Shown one piece after another: positions 7,817-15,339 of a stretch of DNA of 64,000 nt. Position 1 is the first letter of the stretch. Each line of letters starts with the position of its first letter. Under the pieces are notes generated by a model that was given only the letters and a program-made list of their open reading frames with translations, did no database searches and had not been told where the DNA came from. The stretch spans positions 620,001 through 684,000 of the forward strand of contig NZ_BEWB01000004.1 of assembly GCF_003112555.1 (NCBI RefSeq). The letters are read 5' to 3'. Made by a program: the position numbers and the translations under genes. Source of the DNA: Streptomyces coelicoflavus. GTDB taxonomy: Bacteria; Actinomycetota; Actinomycetes; Streptomycetales; Streptomycetaceae.

Positions 7817-9000
7817 CGGGCACGCCGGACGCCGGGGAACCCACCCGCACGGTGTCGGGTTCCGCGGGGCCCGTCCGGACGGCAGCGGCCGCCGGGGGAG
7901 CGGCCCGCACGGCGGCGGGTGTCCGCGGACCCGCCCGTACGGCACCGGCCGAGCGCGGCCGGACCGTCGTCGCCGACCGTGCCGTGCGCCGGATCGCGGA
8001 GCGGGCCGCCACCGAGACCGACCTCGCCGGGCGGCGCGCCCGGGTCACCCACGGCACGGCCACGGTGCACGGACGCCGCGCCGACGTCTCGGTCGACGTG
8101 CGGCTCCCGTACCCGGCGGTGCTCGGGGAGGCCGGGGAACGGGTCCGGGGCCGGATGGCGGACCGGGTGGCAGAACTGAGCGGCCTCACGGTGCGGGCGG
8201 CGACCGTCCGCGTCCACTCCCTGTCCCCGGACCGGGCGGCCCCGCAGCCGCCCCCGGCCCACGAGGACGCCCCGGCAGGCCGCCGGACGGCCCGGCGCCC
8301 CTGGTCGGCCCGCCGGACCCCGGCCGCACTCGTGGCCCTGGCGGCGGCGGCAGCGTGCGCGTTCCTCCTGTACGACGTCCTGTCGGTGCACCTGGCCGGC
8401 CGGCGTCCGGCGGGCCCGCGCGCGGGGGCGGTCGACTGGCTGGCGACGCACGGCCCCGGTGACACCGCCGTCGTCGCGGGCGGCGCCGTCGCCGCCGTTC
8501 TGGGCGCCTGGCTGCTCTGCCTCGCCCTCACCCCGGGCCTGCGCGGCGTCCTCCCCATGGCGCCGGTACCCGGCCGGCACGCTCAACGGGCGGTCCTGGA
8601 CCGCGCCGCCGCGGCGGAACTCGTGCGGGACGCCGTGTCGGCCGTCCCCGGCGTGGCCCACGTCCGCGTGCGCTGCGGCCGACGCCGCGTGCGCGTACGG
8701 GCCCGCCTGGCCTTCGGCGACCGCCTAACGACCCGCACCGCCCTGCGCACCACGACCGAGGCCACCCTCACCACCCTGGGCCTGCCCCGACGCCTGACGC
8801 CCCGCATCACCCTCCGCCCCGACCCGCACTGGCGCCCACCCGGCGCGGAGCCCGCGGGCGGGGGGCCGTCCACGGCCGGGGTGGCGGGGCCGGAGCCGAC
8901 CGCGGCGGACGGTGACGGTGGGCGCGGTGCCGGTGCCGTTGAGGGTGCCGGTGAGGGCCGGCCGGCCGGGTGGGACACGGCGAAGGAGAGGGAATCGTGA
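7813..9000 (+). CDS. Asp23-like/DUF6286-type membrane protein
   Basis: 395 residues starting at an ATG that overlaps the previous stop. A low-complexity Gly/Ala/Thr head of about 45 residues is followed by an Asp23-like segment (about 50-140, with RRADVSVDVRLPYP). Two hydrophobic helices lie near 170-192 and 225-248. A second basic alpha/beta domain follows, in which VPGVAHVRVRCGRRRVRV resembles the Asp23 strand again. The last 60 residues are Gly/Ala/Glu-rich. The layout suits the DUF6286 proteins found in Streptomyces Asp23 operons. The protein probably anchors Asp23 domains on one membrane face. Its function is not established. Confidence 0.75.
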   Translation: MTGTPDAGEPTRTVSGSAGPVRTAAAAGGAARTAAGVRGPARTAPAERGRTVVADRAVRRIAERAATETDLAGRRARVTHGTATVHGRRADVSVDVRLPYPAVLGEAGERVRGRMADRVAELSGLTVRAATVRVHSLSPDRAAPQPPPAHEDAPAGRRTARRPWSARRTPAALVALAAAAACAFLLYDVLSVHLAGRRPAGPRAGAVDWLATHGPGDTAVVAGGAVAAVLGAWLLCLALTPGLRGVLPMAPVPGRHAQRAVLDRAAAAELVRDAVSAVPGVAHVRVRCGRRRVRVRARLAFGDRLTTRTALRTTTEATLTTLGLPRRLTPRITLRPDPHWRPPGAEPAGGGPSTAGVAGPEPTAADGDGGRGAGAVEGAGEGRPAGWDTAKERES

Positions 9001-9581
9001 ACCCGTTGCGCAACGCGGTCAACCGCACGCTGCTCGCGCTGACCGGGGCGGCCCTGCTGGCCGGCGGCGCCTGGCTGGCGCTCACCCCGGACGCGCTCGC
9101 CCGGCGGCTGCCCGGATGGTGGCCCGCCCCGGACACGGGGACGGTGCTGCTCGACCGCGCCGGCCTCGCCGGCCTGCGCGGGCACGGCTGGTGGACGCCG
9201 GTCGTCGTCGCGGGCACGGCGTGCGCCCTGCTGCTGTGCCTCGCCTGGTTCCTCGCCCAGTTCCGCCGCGGCGGCGGGCGCCGGCTGCCGCTGGCCGGGC
9301 CGCCCCTCACCCTGCGTTCCCGCGCGCTGGCCGACGTCGTGGCGCGGCGCGCGGAGGCGGCCGACGGCGTCCGCCGCGCCCACGTGAGCCTGCCCGCAGG
9401 GAAGAAGCGCTCCCGAGCCCAGGTACGGGTGCTGCTCGAACCCGGAGCCGAGCCGGGCCCCGTCCTGCGCCGGCTCACCCACGGCGCCCTCGACGAGGCC
9501 CGTGCCTCCCTGGCTCCGCACCCGCTGGCGGTCCGGGTCCGCATGAGCGTACGGACCGCCCGCGAGCGACGGGCACGCTGA
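8997..9581 (+). CDS. amaP: Alkaline shock response membrane anchor protein AmaP
   Basis: 194 residues from a GTG overlapping the previous TGA, with AAGGAGAGG upstream. The first hydrophobic helix lies near 8-28 and the second near 65-88, separated by an extracytoplasmic loop. An Arg-rich Asp23-like cytosolic domain follows (about 100-185). This is the AmaP layout, whose known role is to tether Asp23 to the membrane. It is the last gene of the operon; a 12 bp tandem repeat begins at its stop codon. Confidence 0.8.
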   Translation: MNPLRNAVNRTLLALTGAALLAGGAWLALTPDALARRLPGWWPAPDTGTVLLDRAGLAGLRGHGWWTPVVVAGTACALLLCLAWFLAQFRRGGGRRLPLAGPPLTLRSRALADVVARRAEAADGVRRAHVSLPAGKKRSRAQVRVLLEPGAEPGPVLRRLTHGALDEARASLAPHPLAVRVRMSVRTARERRAR

Positions 9582-9616
9582 CGGGCGGCACCACGGGCGG
9601 CATCACGGGCGGCATC
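9581..9616. repeat. 12 bp tandem repeat at amaP stop codon
   Basis: Three units of ACGGGCGGCAYC (9581-9592, 9593-9604, 9605-9616) start on the last base of the amaP TGA. A decayed fourth unit, ACGGACACCATG, follows. This looks like replication slippage directly after a coding end. Confidence 0.8.
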
Positions 9617-9669
9617 ACGGACACCATGGCGGACAGCATCTGTCCGCATTCCCCGCTAACGTGCCCCGC

Positions 9670-10776
9670 ATGACGACCAAGGCAGCGACGACCGCCCCCG
9701 TCCTCGGCATCCGGGCCCTCAACCGCGCCACCCTCGCCCGGCAGTTGCTCCTGCGCCGCGCCGCGACGACCGCCGAGGCCGCCGTCGCGCACCTGCTCGG
9801 ACTACAGGCGCAGAACGTGAAGCCCCCGTACTACGCGCTCGCCGCCCGCCTCGACGGCTTCACACCCGAGGACCTGTCCGCGCCGATGGCCGACCGCCGC
9901 GTCGCCCGGCTCGTCACCATGCGCTCGACCATCCACACCCACACCGCCGACGACTGCCTCACCCTGCGGCCCCTGGTCCAGGCCGCCAGGGAACGGGAGT
10001 TGCACGCCTTCCGCAACGGGCTGACCGGCGTCGACCTGGACCGGCTCGCGGTCCTCGCCCGTGAACTGGTCGAGGCCGAGCCGCGCACCATGGGGCAGTT
10101 GCGCGAGGCACTCCTCGCCGAGTGGCCCGACGCCGACCCGCAGTCCCTGTCGGTCGCCGCCCGCTGCCGGCTCCCGCTCGTCCAGGTGACGCCCCGCGGA
10201 CTGTGGGGCAGGAGCGGCCAGGTCACGCTCACCACCGCCGAGCACTGGCTCGGACGGCCCGCACGTCCGGCGCCGGCACCGGACGACACCGTGCTGCGCT
10301 ACCTCGCCGCGTTCGGGCCCGCGTCCGTGAAGGACATGCAGACCTGGGCGGGCCTGACCCGGCTCCGGGACGCCTTCGAACGGCTCCGCCCCCGCCTCGT
10401 CGTCTTCCGGGACCCGAACGGCACCGAACTCTTCGACCTCCCCGACGCGCCGCGCCCCGATCCCGACACCCCGGCCCCGCCGCGCTTCCTGCCCGAGTTC
10501 GACAACCTGCTCCTCTCCCACGCCGACCGCACCCGCCTCGTCCCGCCCGAACACAAGGGCCGCACCTGGCGGAAGAACCAGGCCTACCGCGTCCTCCTCG
10601 TCGACGGCTTCGTGGCCGGAGTGTGGAAGCTCGAGGAGGGCGCCCTCGTCGTCGAGCCCTTCGGCCGGCTCGCGAAGAAGCAGCGGGACGAGATCGTGGC
10701 CGAGGGCGGGCGGACGCTCGCGACGATGCACGCCGGGGCCGCGTACGACGTCCGCTTCGGGACCGTACGCGACTGA
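9670..10776 (+). CDS. AlkZ-like winged-helix DNA glycosylase
   Basis: 368 residues from ATG 9670; a GTG nine bases upstream is an alternative. The protein matches the HTH_42/AlkZ-like family. It has the LLGLQAQNVKPPYYAL segment with the paired-glutamine QxQ motif (near residue 43), a run of winged-helix elements, and a C-terminal PPEHKGRTWRKN region followed by VDGFVAGVWKLE. AlkZ from azinomycin producers unhooks interstrand crosslinks and relatives such as E. coli YcaQ remove alkylated bases. QxQ marks the AZL branch rather than the QxD branch. A role in repairing DNA alkylation is inferred. A strong hairpin follows 70 bases after the stop. Confidence 0.8.
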   Translation: MTTKAATTAPVLGIRALNRATLARQLLLRRAATTAEAAVAHLLGLQAQNVKPPYYALAARLDGFTPEDLSAPMADRRVARLVTMRSTIHTHTADDCLTLRPLVQAARERELHAFRNGLTGVDLDRLAVLARELVEAEPRTMGQLREALLAEWPDADPQSLSVAARCRLPLVQVTPRGLWGRSGQVTLTTAEHWLGRPARPAPAPDDTVLRYLAAFGPASVKDMQTWAGLTRLRDAFERLRPRLVVFRDPNGTELFDLPDAPRPDPDTPAPPRFLPEFDNLLLSHADRTRLVPPEHKGRTWRKNQAYRVLLVDGFVAGVWKLEEGALVVEPFGRLAKKQRDEIVAEGGRTLATMHAGAAYDVRFGTVRD

Positions 10777-10846
10777 CACACCGAGACGGAGAACGAGACC
10801 GGGACCGGGACGGAGAACCGGGACCGACGCGGGGCAGAGATGGAGA

Positions 10847-10887
10847 GGGGGCGTTGCGGGCCGCTCGTGGAGGCCCGCAGCGCCCCC
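10847..10887. terminator. 16 bp stem-loop terminator, probably bidirectional
   Basis: Arms 10847-10862 and 10872-10887 pair over 16 positions with one G-U, around a 9-base loop. The hairpin lies between the convergent AlkZ-like gene and the small candidate gene on the minus strand. No T-run follows on the plus strand, as is common in Streptomyces. Confidence 0.8.
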
Positions 10888-10909
10888 CGGTCTTGCACCT
10901 GAGGGATAC

Positions 10910-11038
10910 TCAGGAGATCGGTGAACCTGCCAGGGCGCCCCCGGGAAGCAGGGGTCCGCCGCACTCACCCTGGCAGGGGTTCATGCCGCCGGCGACGGCC
11001 GTGGCGGCGACCGGTCTGGAACGGGTGGGCCCGGACAT
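10910..11038 (-). CDS. Candidate 42-residue Cys-containing peptide
   Basis: The ATG at 11038 is preceded by TTGAGGAGACTC, an excellent ribosome site. The peptide contains AGGMNPCQGECGG, with two Cys, and ends AGSPIS. Upstream, a -35/-10 pair (11170-11165 and 11146-11141), a leader hairpin (11090-11115) and downstream a terminator-like stem (10847-10887) make a self-contained transcription unit. The 3' part of the frame lies in an inverted repeat: TGCCAGGG at 10928-10935 pairs with CCCTGGCA at 10968-10975. I do not recognise the peptide. It could be a small secreted or modified peptide, or the unit could act as RNA. Confidence 0.45.
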   Translation of the reverse strand: MSGPTRSRPVAATAVAGGMNPCQGECGGPLLPGGALAGSPIS

Positions 11039-11089
11039 GAGTCTCCTCAAGTGGTCGCCGGTGGGGGGCGCCCGGTGTGGGGGGTTGGG

Positions 11090-11115
11090 ACGGGGGTCTC
11101 GGGACAGACCCCCGT
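11090..11115 (-). ncRNA. Hairpin in 5' leader of small gene
   Basis: Ten perfect base pairs (ACGGGGGTCT with AGACCCCCGT) enclose a 6-base loop, about 50 bases upstream of the small-gene start codon. It may be a leader structure or attenuator. The role is inferred from position only. Confidence 0.4.
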
Positions 11116-11140
11116 ATGCCCGGGCTGGCGGCACGTGTTC

Positions 11141-11170
11141 ACGCTAGAACCGGCGGTCCGGACCACCCAA
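11141..11170 (-). promoter_or_regulatory. Putative promoter of small-peptide gene
   Basis: On the minus strand TTGGGT (11170-11165), an 18-base spacer containing the palindrome GGTCCGGACC, and TAGCGT (11146-11141) resemble a Streptomyces housekeeping promoter. The predicted start gives a leader of about 95 bases. Confidence 0.5.
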
Positions 11171-11238
11171 TGAGGGAACCCCCTAAGGGCGGCGGGCAGG
11201 GAAAACCCTCGGTGCACCGCCGGTAAACCCGACCGTGT

Positions 11239-14070
11239 TCAGTCGGGGCGCCGGCCGGCCGCCAGTCGGACGATGTCGACCCGGGAACGGATCCCGAGTT
11301 TGCGGTAGACCCTGGTCAACGTCGCCTCGACGGTCTTGACGCTGACGAACAGCCGCGCGGCGATCTCCCGGTTGGTCGCGCCCTCCATGACGAGCGCGGC
11401 CACCTGGCGTTCCATCGAGGCGAGCCCCGCCAGCCCGTCCGGCTCGGCGGACGGCACCGGGGCCGGTCCGGCCGCCCGCGCCGCGACGGCCGCCTCCACC
11501 CGGCGCAGCCAGGGCAGCGCCCGGCACCGCCGGAACAGCCGCGCCGCCTCGTCGTACGACGCCGGCTCCGGGGTCCGCCCCGGCCGTTCGGCGTGCAGCT
11601 CGGCCAGGGCGAACACCGCCCGTGCCTCCTCCAGGCCGAACCCGAGGCCGGCCAGCCGTTCCCGCGCCGACGTCAGCCGGGCGACGGCCGCCCGGTGCTC
11701 GCCCCGCGCCGCCCGCACCAGCGCCTCGGACCGGTCCAGGACGGCGAGCACGCTCCCGCGCCCCAGCCGCAGCGCGTGCGACCGGGTGACTTCGATGACG
11801 TCCATCGCCTCGGCCGGCTCCCCGGTGCGCACCAGCGCCTCCGCCAGGTCCCCCTGCCAGCGGCCGCGCGCCGGGTCGGTGATGCCCGCCCCCGCCTCCA
11901 GCTCCCGCACCCGGCGCAGGGTCCGTACGGCCGCCGCCGCGTCGCCCGCCACCAGTTGCGCGTGGCCGAGTGCGGCCATCGCCCGCGACAGGTACACGGC
12001 GTCGCCGTCCTCCTCGGTGCGCCGCACCGCCTCCCGCGCCAGCTCCAGCGCCCGGTCCGGGTCGCCGCCCGCGGCCTCGGCGAGCGCGGCCTGCATCACG
12101 CCGGCGCCCTCCCCGATGCCCGCGTCGCGCGCCAGGGTCAGGCTCTCCCGGGAGAGTTCGAGGGCCCGGCCGCAGTGGCCCGAATGCAGTTCGGTCTCCG
12201 AGAGGAAGCGCAGGTAGTGGACCTCGCTCTCGGCCATGCCGCGCCGGCGCACCTCGCGCAGCAGCGCGGTGACGGCGGTCCGCGCCTCGGCCAGCCGGTC
12301 GTTGATCACCAGCCACCGGAACCGGGAGGAGCCCGCACCGTTGTGATGGCACGCCACCCGCGGGTCCTGCGGTTCCTCGAGCGCCCGCTGGATGGTCGCC
12401 GCGGCGTCCGGGTGGCCCATCAGGGTCTCCGACTGCGCCTGGAAGGCGAGCGCCAGCAGCTCGGTGCGCCGGTCCCCGCCCCGCGCCGCCAGCCGGGCCG
12501 CGTGCGCGGCGTCCTCCCGGCCCTGGGCGAAGTCGCCCTGCACCACCAGGGAGCGCCAGGCCAACTGGTAGTGGACCAGGGCGAGCAGCCTCGGGTCGTC
12601 GCCCGCGTCGGCCAGCGCCTGCGGGAAGACGGCGTCGACCTCGCCGATGGCCTGCCCGGCCGCCTCGATCACCACCATCCACGCCCGTACCCGCTCACCG
12701 GGCGCGGTGGCCCGGGTGAGCACCTCGCGGGCGATGTCCCGGGCGAGGTCCGGCTCACCCGCGGTGATGGCGTCCTCGGCCGCCGTGAGCCGGCGCCCGT
12801 CCGGGCCGGGGGCGCCGTCCGCCGGGGTGTGGCGGGCGGCGAGCAGCCCCAGCGAGGCGGCCACCGACGGCGCCCCGCGGTCCCGGGCCAGCGCCGCGGC
12901 CTCCGCCAGCCGGGCCGCCACCCGCGGGTCGGTGCCGGTGGTGGCCAGCGCCAGGTGCCGGGCACGTTCGATGGGGTCGGAGGCTGCCGTGGACAACGCC
13001 GCGTGCGCGGCCCGCCGTTCCGGCGCCGGGGCCTCGGCGTACAGCGCGGCCGAGATCAGCGGATGCGCGAACCGTACGGTCGGACCCTCCGGGTCGGGTG
13101 CCAGCAGTCCCAGCGCCGCCGCCTGCGCGGTCTCCGCCTCGGCGTCGTCCCGGCCGGCCGCGTGCAGCAGGGCCGGGGTGGGGCGGGCGCCGGCGCTGGC
13201 CACCAGGAGGGTGCGGCGCGCCTCGTCCGACAGCATCTCCAGGCGGGACAGGACCAGGGCGCGCAGCGAGGTCGGCACCGGCAGCGGCTCGCCCGGGCGC
13301 GGGGCGGCCGGGCTCTCGGCCAGGGCCCGGCCCAACTCCAGGGCGAACAGCGGATTGCCGCCGCTGGTGCGGTGGATGTCGCGGACCGTGGCACGGTGCA
13401 GGCCCGCGTAGCCGCGTTCGTCCAGGAGCGCCGACACCTGGGCGCGGGTCAGCGGCCCCAGGCGCACCGCGCGGGTGTCCGGCGGGGAGGCGCGCAGATG
13501 GCGGTCGTACTCCGCGTCCTGCGTCTCGGGTCCCTCGGTGCGCACCGCGCACAGCAGCCGAACCGGGGTGTCGCCCAGTCGGCGGGCGGCGAAGCCGAGC
13601 AGTTCCGCGCTGGCGGGATCCAGCCACTGGAGGTCGTCGGCGACGACGAGCGCGGGCCCCGCGACGGCGAGGGCGCGCAGCGCGGACAGGACGGCCAGGC
13701 GCAGCGCGAGACCGTCGCGCTGGAGGGTGGACTCGCCGCGGCCGGTGAGCGCCGACTCCAGTGCGGTGCGCTGGGCGGCGGGCAGGACGGGGGACACCTC
13801 GTCGAGGACCGGGCCGAGGAGGTCGGCGAGGGCCAGGAACGGGAGATGGGATTCGGACTCGGTGGCCGAACAGCGCAACACGGTGCGGGCCGTACGGGCA
13901 TATTCGGCGGCCAGGGTGCGCAGCACCGTCGACTTTCCAATTCCGGCGGGACCGTGCAGCAACACACTGCCGCCCCGGGTGAGTTGCTCACGCGCCGCCT
14001 CGAACGAGTCCTCCCGCCCGATGACCAGGTCGGAGCGGCAACCGGCAGCCTCCGCGAAGTCCCGTGGCAC
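11239..14070 (-). CDS. LAL-type LuxR family ATP-dependent regulator
   Basis: 943 residues from GTG 14070, with CGGAGGGGAG upstream. The N-terminal AAA/STAND module has a canonical Walker A (GPAGIGKST, about residue 40) and Walker B (LVVADDLQWLD). A long helical TPR-like middle follows. The C-terminal LuxR helix-turn-helix reads TNREIAARLFVSVKTVEATL near 900. LAL proteins are ligand- and ATP-dependent activators of catabolic or secondary-metabolic genes. There is no adjacent co-directional target gene. Unlike the three LAL genes at 48-56 kb, this one keeps an intact P-loop lysine, so it is the likely fully active reference in the window. Confidence 0.9.
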   Translation of the reverse strand: MPRDFAEAAGCRSDLVIGREDSFEAAREQLTRGGSVLLHGPAGIGKSTVLRTLAAEYARTARTVLRCSATESESHLPFLALADLLGPVLDEVSPVLPAAQRTALESALTGRGESTLQRDGLALRLAVLSALRALAVAGPALVVADDLQWLDPASAELLGFAARRLGDTPVRLLCAVRTEGPETQDAEYDRHLRASPPDTRAVRLGPLTRAQVSALLDERGYAGLHRATVRDIHRTSGGNPLFALELGRALAESPAAPRPGEPLPVPTSLRALVLSRLEMLSDEARRTLLVASAGARPTPALLHAAGRDDAEAETAQAAALGLLAPDPEGPTVRFAHPLISAALYAEAPAPERRAAHAALSTAASDPIERARHLALATTGTDPRVAARLAEAAALARDRGAPSVAASLGLLAARHTPADGAPGPDGRRLTAAEDAITAGEPDLARDIAREVLTRATAPGERVRAWMVVIEAAGQAIGEVDAVFPQALADAGDDPRLLALVHYQLAWRSLVVQGDFAQGREDAAHAARLAARGGDRRTELLALAFQAQSETLMGHPDAAATIQRALEEPQDPRVACHHNGAGSSRFRWLVINDRLAEARTAVTALLREVRRRGMAESEVHYLRFLSETELHSGHCGRALELSRESLTLARDAGIGEGAGVMQAALAEAAGGDPDRALELAREAVRRTEEDGDAVYLSRAMAALGHAQLVAGDAAAAVRTLRRVRELEAGAGITDPARGRWQGDLAEALVRTGEPAEAMDVIEVTRSHALRLGRGSVLAVLDRSEALVRAARGEHRAAVARLTSARERLAGLGFGLEEARAVFALAELHAERPGRTPEPASYDEAARLFRRCRALPWLRRVEAAVAARAAGPAPVPSAEPDGLAGLASMERQVAALVMEGATNREIAARLFVSVKTVEATLTRVYRKLGIRSRVDIVRLAAGRRPD

Positions 14071-14262
14071 GGTGACCGCTCCCCTCCGTGTGTCGTGTCC
14101 GGGCCAATATTAGGCAACGCGGCATTGCATTACGGGGGGTCGGCCAGGTGAGCCGAATAACAAAATCCCAAAGCGTCGAAAGCAATCACCGCGGGAAATC
14201 CCCGGCCGGCCCGGACGCACGGGGCTCCCGTCCGGGCCCGCGCGCAGCGCCGGACATCCCGT

Positions 14263-14345
14263 CCCACGGCGGCCACCGTCCTGCGGCAGCCACCGTCCCA
14301 CGGCGACCACCGCCCTGCGGCAGCCGGCGTCCTACGGCAGCCACC
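14263..14345. repeat. 34 bp tandem repeat reaching a stop codon
   Basis: Two 34 bp units (14263-14296 and 14297-14330), beginning CCCACGGC, are followed by a partial third unit. The third unit overlaps the TAG stop (14332-14334) and last codons of the GAF-LuxR gene. The rest of the 261 bp gap to the LAL gene holds no recognisable gene. Confidence 0.75.
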
Positions 14346-15180
14346 CCGTCCGGCGGGCGGCCGCGACGGCCTCCGTGCGGGTGCGGGCGCCCAGCTTGCG
14401 CATCGCCGAGCGCAGATAGCTCTTGACGGTCTCGGGTCCCACCCCGAGCCGCTCCGCCGCCGCCCCGTTCGTCGCGCCCGCCGCCACGCAGGCCAGCACG
14501 TCCACCTCGCGCGGCGCCAGCCGGGGCCCCGGGACGGGCCCGCTCCCCGCCGCCAGCAGCCCGCACGCGTCCAGCAGCTCGTCCCGCAGCGCCGGGTCCG
14601 TGATCCTCGGCGCCAGCGCCCGCAGCGCCGCGTGCGCCTCCCGCACCTGCTCCCAGGCCGCGCCGTCCGCCGGCCCGGGCCCGGCCGTCCGCGCCGGCGG
14701 GGGCGAGGCCGCCGCCAGCAGCTCGTCCGCCTCGTCGCGCAGCACCAGCGCCTGCTCCGCGTCCCGCGCCGCCGCCACCGCCGCGCCGAGCGTGCGGTCC
14801 CCCAGCGGCTGGGCCGTGCGCAGGGCGCCGTACAGCACGCCGCGCACCCGGCGCCGTACGACCACCGGCACCGCGAGGACCGAGCGCAGGCCCTCGGCGG
14901 CGACGGGCAGGTCGTACTCGTGGCTGATCTGCCGGGAGACGGAGTAGTCCGTCACCGCGCACGGCCGCGACAGCGCCACCGCCCGGCCGCCCAGCCCGTT
15001 GCCCGCCGTCACCGCCAGCGCGCTGAGCGCCGCCGTGGCCGTGCCGCTCAGCTCGCTGATGCGCACCTGGCGCTGCCCGGACTCGACCAGCCCGCCGAAG
15101 GCGACGGGCAGCCCGGTCGTGCGCCGCAGCCGCACCAGCGCGCTGCGGATCTGAGCCGCCTGAGCCGCGTCCACCGCCAC
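14332..15180 (-). CDS. GAF-like sensor with LuxR helix-turn-helix
   Basis: 282 residues from GTG 15180, placed 8 bases after AGGGAGGACG. Residues about 10-150 look like a GAF-type sensory fold (GLPVAFGGLVESGQRQVRIS, later RSVLAVPVVVRRRVRGVLYG). The C-terminal LAPREVDVLACVAAGATNG motif with TVKSYLRSAMRKLGA is a LuxR helix-turn-helix. It is divergent from the acyl-CoA synthetase pair, across a region with twin CGTCCCGGGACG palindromes, so I infer control of those synthetases, possibly by an acyl or aromatic ligand. The 3' end lies in a 34 bp tandem repeat. Confidence 0.85.
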   Translation of the reverse strand: MAVDAAQAAQIRSALVRLRRTTGLPVAFGGLVESGQRQVRISELSGTATAALSALAVTAGNGLGGRAVALSRPCAVTDYSVSRQISHEYDLPVAAEGLRSVLAVPVVVRRRVRGVLYGALRTAQPLGDRTLGAAVAAARDAEQALVLRDEADELLAAASPPPARTAGPGPADGAAWEQVREAHAALRALAPRITDPALRDELLDACGLLAAGSGPVPGPRLAPREVDVLACVAAGATNGAAAERLGVGPETVKSYLRSAMRKLGARTRTEAVAAARRTGWLP

Positions 15181-15203
15181 TCGTCCGTCCTCCCTCGCGA
15201 CCA

Positions 15204-15254
15204 CGTCCCGGGACGCACACGCCCCGTCCAGGGTCGCCGTCCCGGGACGCACAC
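15204..15254. promoter_or_regulatory. Twin palindromic operator in divergent promoter
   Basis: CGTCCCGGGACGCACAC occurs twice in the same orientation (15204-15220 and 15238-15254), 34 bp apart. Each copy contains the perfect 12 bp palindrome CGTCCCGGGACG. The pair lies between the GAF-LuxR start and the acyl-CoA synthetase start. It is a good operator candidate for the GAF-LuxR protein. Confidence 0.55.
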
Positions 15255-15339
15255 CCCCGTTCGGGGGTAGTGAGACCCACATCACGGATTAGACGATGGC
15301 ACAGAGCCGCCCGGCAAGGTCCGGCACCGAGGAGGACAG

